Shown here piece by piece: positions 1 to 5,189 of a stretch of 5,189 nucleotides of DNA. Within the stretch, counting starts at the first letter, position 1. Every line of letters starts with the position of its first letter. The position numbers were made by a program, and so were the translations under genes. Below the pieces are notes generated by a model that saw only the letters and a list, made by a program, of their open reading frames with translations, had not been told where the DNA came from and searched no databases. This stretch comes from DATLFQ01 sp035540915 (GTDB lineage Bacteria > Actinomycetota > Acidimicrobiia > Acidimicrobiales > GCA-2861595). The DNA is taken from contig DATLFQ010000173.1 of NCBI GenBank assembly GCA_035540915.1, positions 1 through 5,189 on the forward strand. Reading direction: 5' to 3'.

Positions 1-324
1 GGCGTGGTGCGGTCGGCCCCCGCGGCGGCTGCCCCGCCGGCGGCCCCGGCCCCTGGCGCTGCGGTCGAGACGCCCGCCCCGGTGACGCCGGCGCCCGAGA
101 CGGTGACGCCGGCGCCCGCGGCGCCCGCCCCGTTGCCCCCCGCGCCGGTGGCCAACCCGTGGCCGGTCCAGCCCACGCCGGCCAGCGCTTCCAGCGGCGA
201 GGGCTCCGGCTCCAGCGCCGGGCTGTGGGTGCTCGGCGGTGCGCTGGTGGCAGCCGGCGCGGCGGGCGCCACGGTCGCCGCCCGGCGCCGGCCGAAGGTC
301 GCCGCCCCCGTCGGCACCCGCTGA
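1..324 (+). CDS. C-terminal part of a Pro/Ala-rich, single-pass membrane-anchored protein (5' end outside window)
   Basis: The frame is open from the first base of the window to TGA at 322-324, so the gene begins upstream. Third codon positions are almost all G or C, which supports real coding. About 60 visible residues form a Pro/Ala/Thr-rich linker with repeated 'VTPAP' units. A Ser/Gly stretch follows, then one hydrophobic segment of about 21 residues (GLWVLGGALVAAG..., nt 220-282), then RRRPK and a short tail. This layout (extracellular linker, membrane helix, positive cytoplasmic end) is typical of C-terminally anchored surface proteins in high-GC Gram-positives. I see no LPXTG motif before the helix, so sortase attachment is not supported. 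The functional domain is outside the window and no function can be assigned. A 9-bp hairpin that may be its terminator lies 58 nt after the stop. Confidence 0.7.
   Translation, partial: GVVRSAPAAAAPPAAPAPGAAVETPAPVTPAPETVTPAPAAPAPLPPAPVANPWPVQPTPASASSGEGSGSSAGLWVLGGALVAAGAAGATVAARRRPKVAAPVGTR
80..118 (+). repeat. 18-bp direct repeat, 21-bp period, inside the Pro-rich linker
   Basis: CGGTGACGCCGGCGCCCG occurs at 80-97 and again exactly at 101-118. The 21-bp period is seven codons, so the frame is kept and the peptide VTPAP is repeated. This looks like recent in-frame duplication in a low-complexity spacer. Confidence 0.85.
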
Positions 325-382
325 GCCGCCGGGTCGGCGCCCTCCGTCCGGCCCGCCCCTGCAGCGCTGAGCCCGGTCAGAA

Positions 383-404
383 CTGCGCCCGTGCCCGGGC
401 GCAG
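383..404 (+). terminator. GC-rich hairpin, probable terminator of the upstream gene
   Basis: CTGCGCCCG (383-391) and CGGGCGCAG (396-404) are perfect reverse complements and form a 9-bp stem with a 4-nt TGCC loop. It sits between the stop of the upstream gene (324) and argG (484). No T-run follows, as is common for hairpin terminators in high-GC actinobacteria. The structure is seen directly; the terminator role is inferred, and it could also act in the argG 5' region. Confidence 0.5.
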
Positions 405-420
405 CCGCCGCTCCTGCTCC

Positions 421-426
421 TACGAT
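421..426 (+). promoter_or_regulatory. Weak candidate -10 box for argGH
   Basis: TACGAT fits the TAnnnT pattern of a sigma-A -10 element and lies 57 nt before the argG start, just after the hairpin at 383-404. It predicts a transcript start near 433. There is no recognisable -35 hexamer 16-18 bp upstream and no TGn extension, so this is only a candidate. I recognised no ArgR operator nearby. Confidence 0.25.
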
Positions 427-443
427 CACCGGGACCGGTACCA

Positions 444-483
444 GAAGGACTGGTGTGAGAAGGACCGGTGCGGAAGGAGCAGT

Positions 484-486
<3 letters not shown>
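444..486 (+). repeat. Three tandem 14-15 bp units of Shine-Dalgarno plus GTG; the third is the argG start
   Basis: Three near-identical units run head to tail: GAAGGACTGGTGTG (444-457), GAAGGACCGGTGCG (459-472) and GAAGGAGCAGTGTG (473-486). A weaker fourth copy upstream shares the exact 8-mer GGACCGGT (432-439 and 462-469). Each unit has a purine-rich GAAGGA followed by GTG. Only the third gives GAAGGAG with GTG in the ArgG frame. The repeat is seen directly; whether it regulates anything is unknown. Confidence 0.75.
473..479 (+). promoter_or_regulatory. Ribosome binding site of argG
   Basis: GAAGGAG at 473-479 is a strong Shine-Dalgarno sequence ending 4 nt before GTG 484. It fixes 484 as the start, rather than the upstream in-frame ATG at 391, which would add 31 residues with no resemblance to ArgG. 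Confidence 0.8.
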
Positions 487-1686
<1,200 letters not shown>

Positions 1687-1703
1687 CCCGTGGCGCCCAT
1701 CCT

Positions 1704-3092
1704 GTGACGCTCTGGCAGGGCCGGCTCCAGGCGGCGCCCGCGGCGGTGCTGATGGCCTTCACCGCCAGCCTGTCGTTCGACCGCCGGCTGGCGCCGTTCG
1801 ACCTGGCCGGGTCGCGGGCCCACGTCCACGGTCTGGGCCGGGCCGGGATCCTGAGCGACCAGGAGGTGCAGGTCCTGCTGACGGCCCTGCAGCGCGTCGG
1901 CGAGGAGCTGGAGGACGGGTCCTTCCGCTTCCAACCCGGCGACGAGGACATCCACACCGCCATCGAACGGCGCGTCACCGAGATGGACCGCGAGATCGGC
2001 GCCAAGCTGCACAGCGGCCGCAGCCGCAACGACCAGGTGGCGACGGCCATGCGCCTCTACACCAAGCACGCGCTGGTCGGTGTCGCCCGGGGCATCCTCG
2101 AGCTGCAACGGGCCCTGTTGCACCGGGCCCAGGAGGCGGAGGACGCCTACCTGCCCGGCTACACCCACCTCCAGCGGGCCCAGCCGGTGCTGCTGGCCCA
2201 CCACCTGCTGGCCCACGGCTGGGCCCTGGCCCGCGATGTCGACCGCATGGTCGAGACGGTGGCCCGGCTCGACACCTCACCACTCGGCGCCGGCGCCCTC
2301 GCCGGGTCCGCGCTGCCGCTGGACCCCGACGGCGTGGCCGCCGAGCTCGGCTTCGCCCGGCGCTTCGAGAACTCGCTCGACGCGGTCAGCGACCGCGACT
2401 TCGTGGCCGAGGCGCTGTTCGACCTGGCCCTCACCGGCGTGCACCTGTCCCGCATCGGCGAGGAGGTGGCGCTGTGGTCCAGCGCCGAGTTCGGCTTCCT
2501 GGAGCTGGACGACACCTACGCCACGGGGAGTTCGATGCTGCCGCAGAAGAAGAACCCCGACATCGCCGAGTTGGCCCGGGGCAAGAGCGGTCGCCTGATC
2601 GGCCATCTGGCCGGCTTCCTGGCCACGCTCAAGGGGCTCCCGCTGGCGTACAACCGGGACCTGCAGGAGGACAAGGAGCCGCTGTTCGACGCCGTCGACC
2701 AGCTCTCGGCCGCCCTGCCGGCGGTGAGCGGGCTGCTTTCCACGGCCCGCTTCGACACCGCCGCCATGCAGTCCGCCGCGGACGGCGACACGTCCGTGGC
2801 CACCGACCTGGCCGAGTGGCTGGTCGGCCGCGGTATGCCGTGGCGCCGCGCCCACGAGTTGGTGGGCAGCATCGTGCGCTCGTCGCTGGAGCGCCACGTC
2901 CCCCTGGCCGAGCTGATCGAGGCCAGCCCCGACCTCGGGACCGAGGCACTGTTCCTGCTGGAGCCGGGCACGACGGTGATGCGCAGGACCACCCCGGGCG
3001 GCGCCGGCCCGGCCGCCGTGGCCCTCCAGCTCGACCGCTTCCGGGACCGGCTGCGGGTGGACTCCGAGCGGGTGGCCCACGCCGGCGCCTAG
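1704..3092 (+). CDS. argH: Argininosuccinate lyase
   Basis: Cleaves argininosuccinate to arginine and fumarate, the last step of arginine synthesis; family members are cytoplasmic homotetramers of the fumarase/aspartase superfamily. The product is 462 residues, normal for ArgH. Motifs in order: an LWQGRL start typical of the family (usually LWGGRF), DEDIHTAIERR at 80-90, SGRSRNDQ at 104-111, GYTHLQRAQP around the conserved catalytic-type His155, and the fumarate-lyase signature GSSMLPQKKNPD at 275-286 with the mobile-loop serines 276/277. Start choice: GTG 1704 gives V-T-L-W-Q at the family N-terminus. The much longer open frame upstream (from 831) is the argG gene in another frame. No good Shine-Dalgarno precedes 1704; GGGAG at 1675-1679 is 24 nt away. 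Translation may therefore be coupled to termination of argG 17 nt upstream. Confidence 0.96.
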   Translation: MTLWQGRLQAAPAAVLMAFTASLSFDRRLAPFDLAGSRAHVHGLGRAGILSDQEVQVLLTALQRVGEELEDGSFRFQPGDEDIHTAIERRVTEMDREIGAKLHSGRSRNDQVATAMRLYTKHALVGVARGILELQRALLHRAQEAEDAYLPGYTHLQRAQPVLLAHHLLAHGWALARDVDRMVETVARLDTSPLGAGALAGSALPLDPDGVAAELGFARRFENSLDAVSDRDFVAEALFDLALTGVHLSRIGEEVALWSSAEFGFLELDDTYATGSSMLPQKKNPDIAELARGKSGRLIGHLAGFLATLKGLPLAYNRDLQEDKEPLFDAVDQLSAALPAVSGLLSTARFDTAAMQSAADGDTSVATDLAEWLVGRGMPWRRAHELVGSIVRSSLERHVPLAELIEASPDLGTEALFLLEPGTTVMRRTTPGGAGPAAVALQLDRFRDRLRVDSERVAHAGA

Positions 3093-3117
3093 CCGACCGC
3101 CGACCACACTCCGGCGA

Positions 3118-3189
3118 TCGTTCTACCGGCGCGACGCGCGCGAGGTCGCCCCCGACCTGCTCAACAAGCTGCTGGTCCGAAACGGGCGG
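3118..3189 (+). other. Conserved N-terminal coding segment of the DNA glycosylase with no canonical start codon
   Basis: In the same frame as the downstream glycosylase this stretch reads SFYRRDAREVAPDLL and then NKLLVRNGR, directly continuous with VGRIVEVEAY. AAG/MPG proteins normally begin with such a segment (FY..., EVAPDLLGK-LLV). Between the argH stop (3092) and GTG 3190 there is no ATG, GTG or TTG in any frame. The frame's previous stop is TGA at 2977-2979, and no canonical start follows it before 3190. The segment is therefore either translated from a non-standard codon (CTG at 3157, 3169 or 3172 are the only near-cognates I see), reached by a frameshift from argH, or left untranslated after a small mutation or sequence error. 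Confidence 0.6.
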
Positions 3190-3705
3190 GTGGGCCGGAT
3201 CGTGGAGGTCGAGGCCTACGCCGGCGGAGAGGATCCGGCCAGCCACGCGTTCCGCGGCCCCACCGCCCGCAACGCCACGATGTTCGGCCCTCCGGGACAC
3301 CTGTACGTGTACCGGAGTTACGGCATCCACTGGTGCGCCAACGCGGTGTGCGGGGACGAAGGCCTCGGCGTGGCCGTCCTGCTCAGGGCCCTCGCCCCGG
3401 TGGCCGGCCTCCACGCCATGCGGGCCGCCCGGCCGGCGGCGCAGCGGGAACGGGACCTGTGCCGGGGCCCGGGTCGCCTCGCCCAGGCGCTGGGCATCAC
3501 CGGAGCCGACGACGGCGCCGACCTCGTCACCGGCGACCATGGTCTGGTGGTGGCCGACGATGGAACGCCGGCTCCAGCGACGCCGGGCGTCAGCGGCCGG
3601 ATCGGCGTCACCCGGGCGGCCGACCGGCCGTGGCGGTGGTTCGTGCCCGACGAGCCGTGCGTGTCCGGCCGCCGTTTGACACCGCGGCGATCGGTGCTAC
3701 AGTAA
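3190..3705 (+). CDS. mpg: 3-methyladenine DNA glycosylase, AAG/MPG family (start uncertain)
   Basis: Base-excision repair enzyme that removes alkylated purines such as 3-methyladenine from DNA. From GTG 3190 the product is 171 residues. Compared with human AAG, VEVEAY places the catalytic Glu (human E125) at residue 8 and Tyr127 at Tyr10. SHAF gives His19 (His136), LYVYRSYGIHWCAN gives Tyr41 (Tyr159) and Asn51 (Asn169), and LLRALAP gives Arg66 (Arg182). RGPGRLAQALGI and PWRWFVP...VSG are typical C-terminal blocks. All catalytic positions are kept, but about 24 N-terminal residues normal for the family are encoded upstream of this GTG without a standard start, so the functional protein probably begins near 3100-3120. 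The tail LTPRRSVLQ after VSGRR goes beyond the usual end and coincides with the rrn promoter. The gene lies 98 nt after argH and may share its transcript. Confidence 0.85.
   Translation: MGRIVEVEAYAGGEDPASHAFRGPTARNATMFGPPGHLYVYRSYGIHWCANAVCGDEGLGVAVLLRALAPVAGLHAMRAARPAAQRERDLCRGPGRLAQALGITGADDGADLVTGDHGLVVADDGTPAPATPGVSGRIGVTRAADRPWRWFVPDEPCVSGRRLTPRRSVLQ
3676..3703 (+). promoter_or_regulatory. rrn promoter (sigma-A type) inside the 3' end of the glycosylase gene
   Basis: TTGACA at 3676-3681 is a perfect -35 hexamer. After a 16-bp spacer comes TACAGT at 3698-3703, preceded by TGC, which makes an extended -10 (TGnTAnnnT). The expected transcript start is near 3709-3710, about 315 nt before the 16S gene. 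No A/T-rich UP element is visible upstream. The last T of the -10 is the first base of the glycosylase TAA stop. This is by far the best promoter match in the window and faces the rRNA gene. Confidence 0.85.
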
Positions 3706-3742
3706 GAGGCCGCTCAGGCGACGGGTACGCCGCCAGAGCGCA

Positions 3743-3776
3743 GGCCAAGGTAGCGCCCGGGACTCCCGGCGTGGCC
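3743..3776 (+). other. Leader hairpin 1, GC-rich, two-part stem
   Basis: GGCCA (3743-3747) pairs with TGGCC (3772-3776). Inside it, CG and CCGGG (3754-3755, 3757-3761) pair with CCCGG and CG (3765-3771) around an ACT loop, with a bulged C. No T-run follows, so it need not be a terminator; its role is unknown. Confidence 0.45.
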
Positions 3777-3803
3777 CTCGGCCCAGAGCGGAACCCTACA
3801 CCG

Positions 3804-3819
3804 GCCCGGTTTCTCGGGC
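3804..3819 (+). other. boxB-like hairpin upstream of boxA
   Basis: GCCCG (3804-3808) pairs with CGGGC (3815-3819) around a 6-nt GTTTCT loop, ending 14 nt before boxA. A small hairpin just upstream of boxA is the usual arrangement of rrn antitermination sites. The assignment rests on position and structure only. Confidence 0.45.
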
Positions 3820-3833
3820 GCGTGTACTTCCGG

Positions 3834-3849
3834 TGCTCCTTGAAAACGG
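3834..3849 (+). promoter_or_regulatory. boxA antitermination element of the rrn leader
   Basis: TGCTCCTTGAAAACGG matches the rrn boxA pattern: 9 of 12 positions agree with E. coli TGCTCTTTAACA, and it is close to the 'CTTTGAAAAC' form common in Gram-positives. BoxA RNA is bound by NusB/NusE (S10) to protect rRNA transcription from Rho. Its position between promoter and 16S fits. Confidence 0.7.
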
Positions 3850-3876
3850 AACAGAGGAAAGCCAAAAGCCAGTGCG

Positions 3877-3902
3877 GGTATGGCGCGTTCGCGTGCCATA
3901 TC
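3877..3902 (+). other. Leader hairpin with UUCG tetraloop
   Basis: Bases 3877-3887 pair with 3892-3902 to give an 11-bp stem (GGTATGGCGCG / CGTGCCATATC, with two G-U pairs) closed by TTCG at 3888-3891. It lies 27 nt after boxA. It is a strong candidate structural or processing element of the pre-rRNA. Confidence 0.65.
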
Positions 3903-3912
3903 AAAAGTCAAT

Positions 3913-3952
3913 GCACTGAACACGGACAATGAAAGTCAGTCCGTCTTGGTGC
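3913..3952 (+). other. Leader hairpin, two-part stem with internal loop
   Basis: ACGGAC (3922-3927) pairs perfectly with GTCCGT (3939-3944) around an 11-nt loop. GCAC (3913-3916) can pair with GTGC (3949-3952) outside an internal loop. It is weaker than the UUCG hairpins. Confidence 0.4.
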
Positions 3953-4001
3953 CAGCCGGGTCCGGGGAACGGTGTTTCTCGGTCTCGGTCCAACAGGTCG
4001 A

Positions 4002-4019
4002 CGGAGGGTTCGCCCTCCG
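4002..4019 (+). other. Second UUCG hairpin just upstream of the 16S 5' end
   Basis: CGGAGGG (4002-4008) and CCCTCCG (4013-4019) form a perfect 7-bp stem with a TTCG loop, ending 6 nt before the estimated mature 16S start. The 9-mer TCGACGGAG overlaps its 5' side (3998-4006) and recurs at 4026-4034. Confidence 0.7.
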
Positions 4020-4025
4020 CAGATC

Positions 4026-5189
<1,164 letters not shown>

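Larger units (their letters stand above)
3710..4025 (+). other. rRNA operon leader (transcribed spacer before 16S)
   Basis: About 315 nt between the predicted transcript start and the mature 16S 5' end, with no convincing gene. It holds hairpins at 3743-3776, 3804-3819, 3877-3902, 3913-3952, 3962-3982 and 4002-4019, and a boxA element at 3834. Leaders of this kind normally carry antitermination signals and the 5' half of the RNase III processing stem. The 3' half would lie beyond the window, so that pairing cannot be tested here. Confidence 0.8.

Noticed and set aside
391..483. In-frame ATG at 391 as argG start
   Set aside because: It adds 31 Cys/Arg-rich residues unlike ArgG and lies inside the hairpin region. 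GTG 484 has a strong ribosome site and matches the family N-terminus.
2286..2297. GGCGCCGGCGCC palindrome in argH
   Set aside because: Low-complexity GC palindrome, expected by chance at this base composition.
2277..3540. Long minus-strand open frames over argH and mpg (e.g. 2277-3107 and 2629-3540)
   Set aside because: They are antisense shadows of high-GC genes with low-complexity composition, no recognisable domain and no ribosome sites.
2474..3679. Plus-strand 401-codon open frame across argH and mpg
   Set aside because: Arg/Pro/Gly-rich shadow frame. Both underlying regions are explained by argH and the glycosylase in other frames.
3706..4025. tRNA, CRISPR array or mobile element in the spacer
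   Set aside because: I looked for cloverleaf arms, regular repeat-spacer pattern, and inverted ends with a transposase, and found none. The region is explained as an rRNA leader.

Overview
The window is high-GC bacterial chromosomal DNA (the protein-coding part is very GC-rich, with GTG starts) that ends inside a 16S rRNA gene. The 16S has actinobacterial traits: the 'GTAAAGAGCTCGTAGGCGG' segment, a short helix 17 and the 'GGGGTCTTATCAACGGATTCCGTGCCGCAGC' region (quoted here in part only as a recognised pattern). From memory, the variable segments look most like class Acidimicrobiia (Actinomycetota). I hold the phylum firmly and the class only moderately, because no database search was possible.

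Layout, all on the + strand. (1) 1-324: the 3' end of a gene for a Pro/Ala-rich surface-type protein with one C-terminal membrane segment and an Arg-rich tail. (2) 325-483: an intergenic region with a perfect 9-bp GC-rich hairpin that probably ends the upstream transcript, a weak -10-like box, and three near-identical 14-15 bp units, the last of which is the argG ribosome binding site and start. (3) 484-1686: argG. (4) 1704-3092: argH, 17 nt after argG, so the two form an operon. (5) About 3118-3705: an AAG/MPG-type 3-methyladenine DNA glycosylase gene. Its conserved N-terminus lies upstream of the first usable start codon (GTG 3190). (6) 3676-3703: a near-consensus sigma-A promoter (TTGACA, 16 bp, TGC-TACAGT) inside the last codons of the glycosylase gene; its -10 box overlaps the stop codon. 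(7) About 3710-4025: an rRNA leader of roughly 315 nt with several hairpins and a boxA antitermination element. (8) About 4026-5189: 16S rRNA, 5' three quarters, cut by the window edge.

ArgG and ArgH perform the last two steps of arginine biosynthesis, from citrulline and aspartate through argininosuccinate to arginine and fumarate. The glycosylase is a base-excision repair enzyme with no evident metabolic link to them. It may simply be co-transcribed, and it carries the promoter of the following rrn operon.

I see no undescribed multi-gene system here. The points most worth checking are the missing start codon of the glycosylase gene, the rrn promoter built into its 3' end, the repeated Shine-Dalgarno/GTG units before argG, and the 9-bp direct repeat that brackets a UUCG hairpin at the 16S 5' end.
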